Assembly: GCA_003151315.1 (NCBI GenBank)
Contig: PLXF01000072.1
Span: forward strand, 1 to 7,924
Origin: Parachlamydiales bacterium
Lineage (GTDB): Bacteria > Chlamydiota > Chlamydiia > Chlamydiales > SM23-39
Length of the DNA: 7,924 nt
Direction of reading: 5' to 3'
A program made the position numbers and the translations under genes. Every line of letters begins with the position of its first letter. Position 1 is the stretch's first letter. Of this stretch, positions 1-5,377 are shown one piece after another. The notes under the pieces were generated by a model. It was not told the origin of the DNA. It searched no databases and worked only from the letters and a program-made list of their open reading frames with translations.

Positions 1-241
1 ACTTTCTAAATTCATCATGAAACTTCTTCAAAACGGATAACTGGATATCTGTAAGGCCATATTCCTTGTATTTTTCAAACATCGATTCAGCCGCGTTAGA
101 ATAACGGCAAACAATTTCTATAAAATCATCACATTCTGGCCCCTCCGCACGGATCCATATTCGTCGCTGATATTCTTTATCAGAAATATCCGCAATATCA
201 CTCAAGAAACCTTCTAATATTTGCTTTCTATTTATATCCAT
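1..241 (-). CDS. Probable immunity protein of the adjacent toxin (3' end outside window)
   Basis: The first 80 codons of a minus-strand gene starting MDINRKQILEGF are visible; the reading frame is still open at the left edge. The ATG (241-239) lies inside the last codons of the upstream toxin gene, whose stop is at 230-228, so the genes overlap by 14 bases and are probably translationally coupled. No good Shine-Dalgarno precedes the ATG. The visible part is acidic and helical-looking, with no signal peptide or membrane segment, as expected for a cytosolic inhibitor. The stretch RRIWIRAEGPECDDF and the later KYKEYGLTDIQ resemble small proteins I recall directly downstream of toxins of the same C-terminal type in Rickettsiales, Legionella and chlamydiae. 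The immunity role is inferred from position, overlap and that recollection; no residue proves it. Confidence 0.72.
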   Translation of the reverse strand, partial: MDINRKQILEGFLSDIADISDKEYQRRIWIRAEGPECDDFIEIVCRYSNAAESMFEKYKEYGLTDIQLSVLKKFHDEFRK

Positions 242-2435
242 AAACCACATTTTCTTGATAAACGAACTCATTCAAAGGAATATGCGCTTCAACCGATTTG
301 GGGCTAACAAAATTGCCAAGCTTATCTACTGCTTTGTTTTCCACCAAATGTACGATATACGGCCCTTGTTGGCTAGGATTAGGACTGTGCGGTATTCCAG
401 GCATTACTCTTATTGAAGTTTTCTCTTTAGTCGGGTGGACGTACTCCATGCCAGCACCTTTATCTGTAATTCTCACCAAATAGTTATCTGGAATGCCAGC
501 AGGTTTTGGAAAAGTAGAAACGCCACTTTCGTGAATAAGGCTCCTAATTTTTGTCTCCGGCATTGATTGTTTTATATATGGCTTCAAAGTTTCTTGAGCT
601 CCTTTGAATAAATCGTAAGAAGCTTGCATTTCCGGATTGCCGACAAAGAAATCCCGTCCTTTACCGACTACTTGTTCTAATTCTCCGGATTGTTTGAGTG
701 TGGCCATTTCTTTGGTAGTAAATCCGAGTTCTTCTCCTGCTGCGAGAGCTCTATTAGTTGAAGCAACTACTTCTCCTACATTAATCCCGGCATAGCCCCC
801 CTCTGCGACCGCTTCGAGAACGAGCACTTTTTGTGCTGATTGCAGATTTTTATAAACGGTTCCCAATTCCTGGGCAACTGCTGTACCCCTTGTAACAACT
901 TTTGTGGCAGCTCCTGGGAGAAGGATGTCCGTTCCATGTTTGCCGAACGCATAACCAGATAACTCCCCTTTTTCCGTAGGTGACAATATGTCCCATTCAG
1001 AAACGAGTTGGTGGAGCTCTGGAGAGAGAGCTTCTCCAATAAGAGCCCATTCTCCCGATTTTGCAAGACCGCTCAGCGTTGTAAGGGAGTCATAGACCTT
1101 TTCGCTGGTTTGGATCGGATGGCGGGCAAGGTCCGTTACAAACAGCAACATCCCTTCTCCAGAATCGTAAATCCCTTGTGGCAGCCCTTTTGCAAACCCA
1201 ATAGAGAAATCGGTGACAGAGAAGGGTTCTTTTGCCTGGGAGACGTAATTGTTGTAGTCTGTAATACTTTCTTCGTAATGTCCGAGCTCAAAATTAGCAA
1301 GCCCTCTCCCCAAATAGGAATTCGGATTGTTCGGCTCTATCTCGAGCGCCCTTCCAAAGTCTAGGACAGCTTGGTCATAGTATCCAGAGGAAAGAGCCCA
1401 GTCCCCCCGAGTTTCATATGCCAATATGTTTAAATCCGTGTTATTGCCTAAACACGCAGGCGAATAATTCGTGGAGAATGCAAGGTCTGTTGAAGCATGT
1501 GGAGACAAACCAAAGTCACCTGCCCACTGGGGCGGTGGATAATACAAATTATTCCCGAGATTTTGTAGTTCATAGCCCAAAAATGGATTCTCAGCAACCT
1601 GGGCAGTTAAAGTATCAATCGTCTGATGAGTAAAAAGTGAACCTATAAGCCGTCCGTTTTCTTCCATTGAAATTCCGCTAGACTCTGAAACGGCTGCTAG
1701 CTGCTCCTGCGCAACAACCTCTTTGAATGCTGAAATTTGCTCTTGTAGAGATGAGGTTAGTGATTCTTCAGGAGAGGGCTCCGTCTGTTCTGGTTCCGAG
1801 TAAGCGCTATTATCTGTTGGATGGGGACAACTTGATCCAGAATCTAATGCGCCGGCAGAAGTGGCAATTCCTCCTGCAGCCGCGCCTGCTGCAGACGCAG
1901 AAGAGAGGACCACAGCCGCGACAACCACTACAGTCACAGCCACCACAATAATCGCGCCGATGATGATCTCTTTTTTATGTTTTTTAACGAACTTTCTGGT
2001 TTGGTCCCACTGCTTCTTGCACCAACTCTTACAAAGAATGGTATTTTGAGGGGCCCCTCTAAAAATAGCAGGTTGTGCGACATATTGAACGTTTGAATCA
2101 AGCCGGTAAGCATACTGGCAATCGTCAGTTTTAAAAAGACTTGCAACAGCTACTGCTACGTCAAATTTTTCATTCTCCGTAGCTCCCTCCATAGCTAAAA
2201 ATGCAAGCAACTGATTTGCTTGGTTTAATTCCTCCATCGAACATCTCTCTTCAAAAGAATCCGATTCGATAAGCGCAAGCAGCGCTACAACCTCATCATA
2301 CGAAAGATTTCGGAGATCGGGAATTTCAGAGGATTTCCGAACCGAAAATACGGATATATCGTCATTGGGATAAGCGTTTAAGGCTGGAATGGTAACAACA
2401 AGAGAGGCTAAAACTGCTTTAGAGAAGTGCTTCAT
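228..2435 (-). CDS. Exported polymorphic toxin-like protein with TPR-like repeats and C-terminal toxin domain
   Basis: A 735-residue protein counted from the ATG at 2435. An in-frame ATG at 2498 would add 21 residues, but it lies in the putative promoter. The 2435 start has GAGG five bases upstream and yields a classic signal peptide (MKHFSKAVLASLVVTIPALN). Residues 157-178 form a strong membrane segment of mostly I, V and A, followed by an Ala/Gly-rich stretch. An acidic, Ser/Pro-rich linker follows. TPR-like helices lie near residues 336-401 (GYYDQAVLDFGRALEIEPN, then GHYEESITDYNNYV). A long helical region leads to a C-terminal domain near residues 651-727 with YVHPT, IRVMPGIPHSPNPSQQGPY, DKLGN and AHIPLNEFVY. 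That ending resembles toxin C-termini recalled from Rickettsiales and environmental chlamydiae; the fold (perhaps a nuclease) and activity are unproven. The overlapping downstream gene is the likely immunity protein, and the divergent XRE gene the likely regulator. Confidence 0.8.
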   Translation of the reverse strand: MKHFSKAVLASLVVTIPALNAYPNDDISVFSVRKSSEIPDLRNLSYDEVVALLALIESDSFEERCSMEELNQANQLLAFLAMEGATENEKFDVAVAVASLFKTDDCQYAYRLDSNVQYVAQPAIFRGAPQNTILCKSWCKKQWDQTRKFVKKHKKEIIIGAIIVVAVTVVVVAAVVLSSASAAGAAAGGIATSAGALDSGSSCPHPTDNSAYSEPEQTEPSPEESLTSSLQEQISAFKEVVAQEQLAAVSESSGISMEENGRLIGSLFTHQTIDTLTAQVAENPFLGYELQNLGNNLYYPPPQWAGDFGLSPHASTDLAFSTNYSPACLGNNTDLNILAYETRGDWALSSGYYDQAVLDFGRALEIEPNNPNSYLGRGLANFELGHYEESITDYNNYVSQAKEPFSVTDFSIGFAKGLPQGIYDSGEGMLLFVTDLARHPIQTSEKVYDSLTTLSGLAKSGEWALIGEALSPELHQLVSEWDILSPTEKGELSGYAFGKHGTDILLPGAATKVVTRGTAVAQELGTVYKNLQSAQKVLVLEAVAEGGYAGINVGEVVASTNRALAAGEELGFTTKEMATLKQSGELEQVVGKGRDFFVGNPEMQASYDLFKGAQETLKPYIKQSMPETKIRSLIHESGVSTFPKPAGIPDNYLVRITDKGAGMEYVHPTKEKTSIRVMPGIPHSPNPSQQGPYIVHLVENKAVDKLGNFVSPKSVEAHIPLNEFVYQENVVYGYK

Positions 2436-2440
2436 CATGT

Positions 2441-2444
2441 CCTC
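2441..2444 (-). promoter_or_regulatory. Ribosome binding site fixing the toxin start
   Basis: On the minus strand GAGG is followed by ACATG and then the ATG at 2435. Five bases is ideal for this ATG, while the adjacent ATG at 2438 would be only two bases away. Neither is matched by any site before the ATG at 2498. Confidence 0.6.
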
Positions 2445-2481
2445 GTATGAAAAGAAATATCCTAGCAAACAAAAGAAAAAT

Positions 2482-2510
2482 TTTATATACAATTGCATCC
2501 AAGCAGTTTA
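2482..2510 (-). promoter_or_regulatory. Candidate promoter of the toxin-immunity operon
   Basis: Reading leftward, TAAACT (2510-2505) is followed after 17 bases by TATAAA (2487-2482). The -10 is good and the -35 weak (3 of 6). Transcription would begin near 2475, giving a leader of about 40 bases before the ATG at 2435 and excluding the ATG at 2498. Confidence 0.4.
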
Positions 2511-2514
2511 TAAA
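2486..2514 (+). promoter_or_regulatory. Candidate promoter of the XRE regulator
   Basis: Reading rightward, TATACA (2486-2491, 4 of 6 to the -35 consensus) is followed after 17 bases by TATAAA (2509-2514). It occupies almost the same bases as the leftward toxin promoter, so one protein bound here could control both directions. Confidence 0.4.
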
Positions 2515-2622
2515 ATTTTTATTTAACACGCCTGCCCAAGCTTTACGTAAGGGAAAATCTCCGATCGAATTACAGAGATTTCGAGAACGTTTAGGCAGAC
2601 AAGCAACAACGAAATTTTGACA

Positions 2623-2826
2623 ATGGACCGAAAAAAATTAGGAAAAAAAATCAAGTTGGCTCGGGTCGAAAAGGACCTTACTCAGGTGCAACTTGCTGAA
2701 CTGGTCCAGATAAAACAGAAGAGTATCTCGAGTTATGAGACAGGAGCAATCGTTCCTTCCATCGAGACTCTCCTAAAAATGGCTAAAGTTTTAGAGAAGT
2801 CAGTGAGTTATTTTTTAGAGCAGTGA
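2623..2826 (+). CDS. Small XRE-family helix-turn-helix regulator
   Basis: A 67-residue protein that is almost entirely one Cro/C1-type DNA-binding domain. After a basic first helix (KKLGKKIKLARVEKDLTQ) come the paired helices QVQLAELVQIKQKSISSYETG, the scaffold turn IVPSIETLLKMAKVL and the ending SYFLEQ. This is the normal layout and length for stand-alone XRE proteins that bind DNA as dimers. I chose the ATG at 2623; an in-frame TTG at 2617 would add two residues, and neither has a clear Shine-Dalgarno. It diverges from the toxin gene across a 45-base inverted repeat containing promoters for both, so repression of itself and the toxin operon is the likeliest role. A phage or plasmid regulator left in an accessory region is the alternative. 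Confidence 0.88.
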   Translation: MDRKKLGKKIKLARVEKDLTQVQLAELVQIKQKSISSYETGAIVPSIETLLKMAKVLEKSVSYFLEQ

Positions 2827-2907
2827 AATCTCGAAAAAAATAGGATTTACTCGTGTGGAGAAATATGCCGCTTCTTTACAAGGAGCGATTCAAATCACAG
2901 CGCTCTA

Positions 2908-2937
2908 TATAATTTTTGCGAGTACTGCTGGCAGTAC
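2908..2937 (+). promoter_or_regulatory. -10 box next to a palindromic operator-like site
   Basis: TATAAT (2908-2913) is followed by GTACTGC (2922-2928), two bases, then GCAGTAC (2931-2937), a perfect 7+7 palindrome that would cover the start of transcription. No convincing -35 lies 16-18 bases upstream (GCGATT at 17), which may mean an activator or a fortuitous box. The site lies between the XRE gene and the acetyltransferase gene and could serve the latter. Confidence 0.4.
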
Positions 2938-2971
2938 ACCTGTAACATGCTCGGAATCTGCCTTTCGGGCC

Positions 2972-2993
2972 TTATACCTCTCGTGATTCAAGA
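2972..2993 (+). repeat. 34-bp repeat family, copy A (partial)
   Basis: TTATACC, two bases, then TCGTGATTCAAGA. It matches 19 of 22 positions of copy C at 6241 and then diverges. It keeps the GATTC...GAATC symmetry, here with four bases between the arms. It faces inverted copy B at 3705-3738, and the two flank the acetyltransferase gene. Confidence 0.55.
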
Positions 2994-3054
2994 GAATCTC
3001 GTCTTAAAATGTATTTTGTGTCAAAATTCTCAAAAAATCGATTCGAGGGTCCTA

Positions 3055-3591
3055 ATGAAAGTCCTATTCTCTTTTCTTCTTTTTGTTGGTTTTTTGCAGG
3101 CAACGGATATTCACACAAGACCTGCGCGTCTTGAAGATGTAGATGTGCTCTACGAACTTGTTTGTGAACTCGCTAAGTTTGAAGGAAAAGACCTTACCAC
3201 TCTTCCAGTGACCAAAGAGAATCTTCAAAAATACGGGTTTTGCGCTACTCCCTATTTTCATGTAGAACTTGCAGAAAATGAATCAAAGGTTGTCGGATAC
3301 GCCCTTTATTCTTATGGATATTCAGGCCATCAAGGGACTCCGTTTCTTTATGTCGACGATCTGTATGTAAGACCCATGGAAAGAAAGCAAGGGATTGGCT
3401 CTCTTCTTCTTAAACAATTGGCCAGATATGCCCAGGAAAAGGGATGCTGCCGGATGGAATGGCATGCGTTTGATTGGAATGATAACGCAATTTCCTTCTA
3501 TGAAAAAATAGGAGGGACCCTGCGCAAGGATCTTCTTCTCATTCGGATGGAAACTAAGGCCTATACTAATTTGGCTGATTTTCCTCATTGA
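3055..3591 (+). CDS. GNAT-family N-acetyltransferase with an N-terminal signal peptide
   Basis: A 178-residue protein of the Gcn5-related acetyltransferase superfamily, closest in pattern to the spermidine/thialysine (SSAT-like) branch. The acetyl-CoA loop is R110-K-Q-G-I-G115, preceded by strand FLYVDDLYVRP. The typical SSAT-like ending MEWHAFDWNDNAISFYEKIGG spans about residues 134-154. The domain proper begins near residue 19 (IHTRPARLEDVDVLYEL). The ATG at 3055 has GAGGG five bases upstream, the best ribosome site in this region; an in-frame ATG at 2947 has none. Residues 1-16 are hydrophobic and end FLQA, a credible Sec signal peptide. That is odd, because GNAT enzymes need cytosolic acetyl-CoA. 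Substrate is unknown. Inverted copies of the 34-bp repeat flank the gene, suggesting it was moved or captured. Confidence 0.87.
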   Translation: MKVLFSFLLFVGFLQATDIHTRPARLEDVDVLYELVCELAKFEGKDLTTLPVTKENLQKYGFCATPYFHVELAENESKVVGYALYSYGYSGHQGTPFLYVDDLYVRPMERKQGIGSLLLKQLARYAQEKGCCRMEWHAFDWNDNAISFYEKIGGTLRKDLLLIRMETKAYTNLADFPH

Positions 3592-3708
3592 ATATTTCTC
3601 TTTTTGCAAAGACGCTCCCTCCTCCAGTCGGTCCATGAGAGGGATGATGGACTGCTCGGTCGCTTGCAAAGAAACTAAGGCGAAAAGAAAAATAACGTAT
3701 TTATTCAA
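3592..3708 (-). other. Possible remnant of a small exported-protein gene
   Basis: On the minus strand a TTG at 3708 opens a frame beginning LNKYVIFLFALVSLQATEQ, which looks like a signal peptide with an A-T-E cleavage region. About 39 codons (to KEKYS) lie outside any other gene. The frame then continues antisense inside the acetyltransferase gene to 3322, where it is presumably a shadow. The hydrophobic start resembles the first residues of the acetyltransferase (both end LQAT), and both sit just inside a copy of the 34-bp repeat. It may be a decayed or cut-off gene start; a functional protein is unlikely. Confidence 0.25.
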
Positions 3709-3738
3709 AAACCAATTCTTGAATCACGAAGGGTGTAA
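3705..3738 (-). repeat. 34-bp repeat family, copy B
   Basis: Read on the minus strand it contains TTCGTGATTCAAGAATTGG then TTTTTGA. It matches 30 of 34 positions of copy C and 28 of 34 of copy D by eye. It is inverted relative to copy A, with the GNAT gene between them (outer edges 2972 and 3738). Its last bases supply the TTG of the minus-strand gene remnant. Confidence 0.75.
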
Positions 3739-3768
3739 TGAAAAAATTTAAATCGATATATTAAAAAT

Positions 3769-3818
3769 CAGACTACTGAAAAAATAATCGGCTAGTCTGG
3801 ATCTGTTTGTCAGATCCA
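3769..3818. repeat. Two overlapping inverted repeats upstream of acr3
   Basis: CAGACTA (3769-3775) pairs with TAGTCTG (3793-3799) across 17 bases. TGGATCTG (3798-3805) pairs with CAGATCCA (3811-3818) across a five-base loop. The pairs share two bases, so they compete at their junction. The second is a stable hairpin without a T-run. Position suggests a terminator for upstream transcription or a control site for the arsenite pump gene. Confidence 0.45.
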
Positions 3819-3889
3819 CCTCTTCCGGTCTATTGCGAGCCCAGATCGGAGCTTCGTTTCTTGAGTGCTTTTCCAACGTTTGGTCTGGA

Positions 3890-3918
3890 TTGTCTTTTTT
3901 CCCTTAACTTCTTACTTT
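3890..3918 (+). promoter_or_regulatory. Candidate acr3 promoter
   Basis: TTGTCT (3890-3895), 17 bases, TACTTT (3913-3918). The -10 is weak. An alternative is TAGAAT about 20 bases downstream with TTGTCC 15 bases before it. Either gives a leader of 70-90 bases before the ATG at 4012. I cannot choose between them. Confidence 0.25.
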
Positions 3919-4011
3919 GTCCGGATGTTACCAAAAATAGAATGCAAACAAGACTAAAATGCCAGCATCTGCTAACCCATGAGAAAGAAGGTGTTTTTTT
4001 AATAGGAGAGC

Positions 4012-5127
4012 ATGCCTCACGATCATAAAAAAAAATTAAAGCCATTTGCAGCGGAAGGTCCAAGCAATCTAAAACATCCAGAAAGTAGGCTCAGTTTTTT
4101 TGAACGATATTTAACAGTGTGGGTAATTGCTTCAATTGTCGTTGGGATCGGGGTTGGAAAAATTTTCCCATCCCTCATTGATGTATTAGGCAATTTTGAA
4201 TGGGCACATGTAAATATTCCTGTGGCAGTTTTGATCTGGCTGATGATTATTCCAATGCTGATACGGATCGATTTACATGAGCTTAGGCATATCCATCGCT
4301 ACTGGCGAGGTTTAACGATTACGGTATTCATCAACTGGTTAGTCAAACCTTTTTCGATGGCATTTCTTGCATGGCTGTTCATCAGACATTGGTTTTCAGC
4401 TTGGCTCCCCGCCGCAGAGATAGATCACTACATTGCAGGCTTGATTATTCTTGCAGCAGCCCCTTGCACAGCTATGGTATTTGTGTGGAGTTATCTTTGC
4501 AGAGGAGAACCTCATTTTACGCTGACACAGATAACCTTAAACGATTTGATTATGATCATTGCTTTCGCCCCAATCGTCGGTCTTCTTCTGGGTATTACAC
4601 AGATCGCCGTCCCCTGGGATACTCTGTTATTTTCGGTCCTCCTCTATATCCTCATTCCATTCCTGCTCGCGCAATTCATTCGCTATTCAACCTTGAAGTG
4701 GTTTGGAGTTGACTGGTTGGGGAAATTGCTCAAGGCGTTTCATCCAATCTCTCTCGTCGCACTTCTTTTAATGCTCGTTTTGCTCTTCAGTTTTCAAGGA
4801 GAGGCTATTCTGAAACAGCCAATCATCGTCCTCTTGCTGGCCATTCCAATTCTCGTTCAGGTCTATTTCAATTCGATGCTTGCTTACTGGCTCAATAAAG
4901 TGACCAAGGAGAAGTTCTGTATTGCTGGACCTTCAGCTCTGATCGGAGCTAGCAATTTTTTCGAATTGGCAGTAGCAACGGCTGTAGGTTTATTTGGTCT
5001 CAACTCGGGAGCAGCTTTGGCTACTGTTGTTGGTGTCTTGGTTGAAGTTCCAGTGATGTTATCTATCGTCAAAATCGTTAATAAGACTGAACGTTGGTAT
5101 AGCCGCGGATCTCATTCTTCCAGCTGA
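4012..5127 (+). CDS. acr3: Acr3-family arsenite efflux permease
   Basis: A 371-residue inner-membrane carrier that exports arsenite (in some members antimonite) using the proton gradient. The length and about ten hydrophobic segments fit Acr3 of the bile/arsenite/riboflavin transporter superfamily. The family's fourth-segment signature is present as IILAAAPCTAMVFVWSYL, with the essential cysteine at residue 152. The second essential residue, the glutamate of the ninth segment, is E318 in GASNFFELAVATAVGLFGL, followed by GVLVEVPVML. The N-terminal 28 residues are charged and cytosolic. AGGAG lies three bases before the ATG. No ArsR repressor, ArsC reductase or ArsM methyltransferase adjoins it, so this is a stand-alone pump gene. 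It is intact, and the call is firm; the exact ion range is not readable from sequence. Confidence 0.95.
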   Translation: MPHDHKKKLKPFAAEGPSNLKHPESRLSFFERYLTVWVIASIVVGIGVGKIFPSLIDVLGNFEWAHVNIPVAVLIWLMIIPMLIRIDLHELRHIHRYWRGLTITVFINWLVKPFSMAFLAWLFIRHWFSAWLPAAEIDHYIAGLIILAAAPCTAMVFVWSYLCRGEPHFTLTQITLNDLIMIIAFAPIVGLLLGITQIAVPWDTLLFSVLLYILIPFLLAQFIRYSTLKWFGVDWLGKLLKAFHPISLVALLLMLVLLFSFQGEAILKQPIIVLLLAIPILVQVYFNSMLAYWLNKVTKEKFCIAGPSALIGASNFFELAVATAVGLFGLNSGAALATVVGVLVEVPVMLSIVKIVNKTERWYSRGSHSSS

Positions 5128-5147
5128 GTTTAAAATGCTGTTTTCAT

Positions 5148-5170
5148 AGCCAGTCTTAGACATTCTGGCT
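5148..5170 (+). terminator. Weak hairpin downstream of acr3
   Basis: AGCCAG (5148-5153) pairs with CTGGCT (5165-5170) over an 11-base loop, 20 bases after the acr3 stop. Only TTAT follows, so efficient intrinsic termination is doubtful. Its right edge abuts the long inverted-repeat element. Confidence 0.3.
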
Positions 5171-5222
5171 TATACCGCTGCCGGTTCAATCGGCCATATG
5201 TTTTTTGCGCATTTCTTTGTGA

Positions 5223-5242
5223 TCTCGGTGCTTCTCGGTGCT
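5223..5242 (+). repeat. Perfect tandem 10-bp repeat
   Basis: TCTCGGTGCT occurs twice without a gap (5223-5232 and 5233-5242) in the left arm of the inverted-repeat element. The right arm has only one complementary unit, so the left arm probably gained a unit by slippage. Confidence 0.7.
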
Positions 5243-5313
5243 AAATAAGAATTGTGAATTGACGGGCTGTAATTCAACACCGAGAAACCTAATGTGCGAA
5301 ACGCGAGCAAAAG

Positions 5314-5343
5314 ATATAGCCGGTTGAAACGGAACCGCTATAT
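5314..5343 (+). promoter_or_regulatory. Strong hairpin in the leader of the exported-protein gene
   Basis: ATATAGC-c-GGTT (5314-5325) pairs with AACCGCTATAT (5333-5343): 11 pairs with one bulged C and a seven-base loop. It sits 34 bases before the ATG at 5378 and forms the right arm of the larger inverted repeat, so the arm can fold alone or with its distant partner. Such alternatives are typical of RNA control, but no function is shown. Confidence 0.4.
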
Positions 5344-5377
5344 ACTCGACTTTTCTTACTTTTATCCCGGGGGTTTT

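Larger units (their letters stand above)
2476..2520. repeat. Perfect 12+12 bp inverted repeat between toxin and regulator genes
   Basis: AAAAATTTTATA at 2476-2487 is the exact reverse complement of TATAAAATTTTT at 2509-2520, separated by 21 bases. Two further pairs match after one mismatch. Each arm supplies a TATAAA box reading outward toward its own gene. The symmetry suits a dimeric or tetrameric repressor, and the adjacent XRE protein is the obvious candidate; that link is inference. Confidence 0.75.
3592..4011. other. 420-base stretch without a convincing gene
   Basis: Left to right it holds the possible minus-strand gene remnant, repeat copy B (3705-3738), an AT-rich segment, two overlapping inverted repeats (3769-3818), a candidate promoter (3890-3918) and the acr3 ribosome site (AGGAG at 4004-4008, three bases before the ATG). 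Overlapping frames on both strands at 3807-4063 have no recognisable domain and no start signals. Confidence 0.6.
5170..5343. repeat. Long imperfect inverted-repeat element
   Basis: The outer arms 5170-5200 and 5313-5343 match as reverse complements at 23 of 31 positions without gaps. The inner arms end in a perfect 9+9 pair, TTCTCGGTG (5232-5240) and CACCGAGAA (5278-5286). Inside that, TGAATT (5255-5260) pairs with AATTCA (5271-5276). Overall it folds into one long hairpin of about 174 bases between acr3 and the exported-protein gene. It could be a MITE-like element, a structured RNA or a leader control region. No coding capacity is evident. Confidence 0.6.

Noticed and set aside
2435..2498. 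The longer toxin start at 2498, adding 21 residues.
   Set aside because: It lies within the predicted promoter and inverted repeat, has no ribosome site, and would put extra hydrophobic sequence before a good signal peptide.
2447..2620. A 57-codon basic plus-strand frame (starts MKRNILANK, ends RQATTKF) between the toxin and XRE genes.
   Set aside because: It overlaps the toxin start region and both promoters, has no ribosome site and resembles nothing I can name; most of it is explained by the AT-rich inverted repeat. A transposase fragment was considered but lacks any catalytic motif.
2855..2986. A 43-codon GTG-start frame (contains YAASLQGAIQITALYIIFAS) after the XRE gene.
   Set aside because: It has no Shine-Dalgarno, spans the -10 box and palindrome, and ends inside repeat copy A. 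It could be a fragment, but nothing supports expression.
2947..3054. The longer acetyltransferase start at 2947.
   Set aside because: No ribosome site, it reads through repeat copy A, and the ATG at 3055 has GAGGG at ideal spacing.
3807..4063. Overlapping open frames on both strands upstream of acr3.
   Set aside because: No domain, no credible start signals, and each runs into or across the acr3 start; treated as chance frames.
5294..5377. The longer start of the exported-protein gene.
   Set aside because: It reads through the strong hairpin and moves the signal peptide inside the protein; the ATG at 5378 has a ribosome site.
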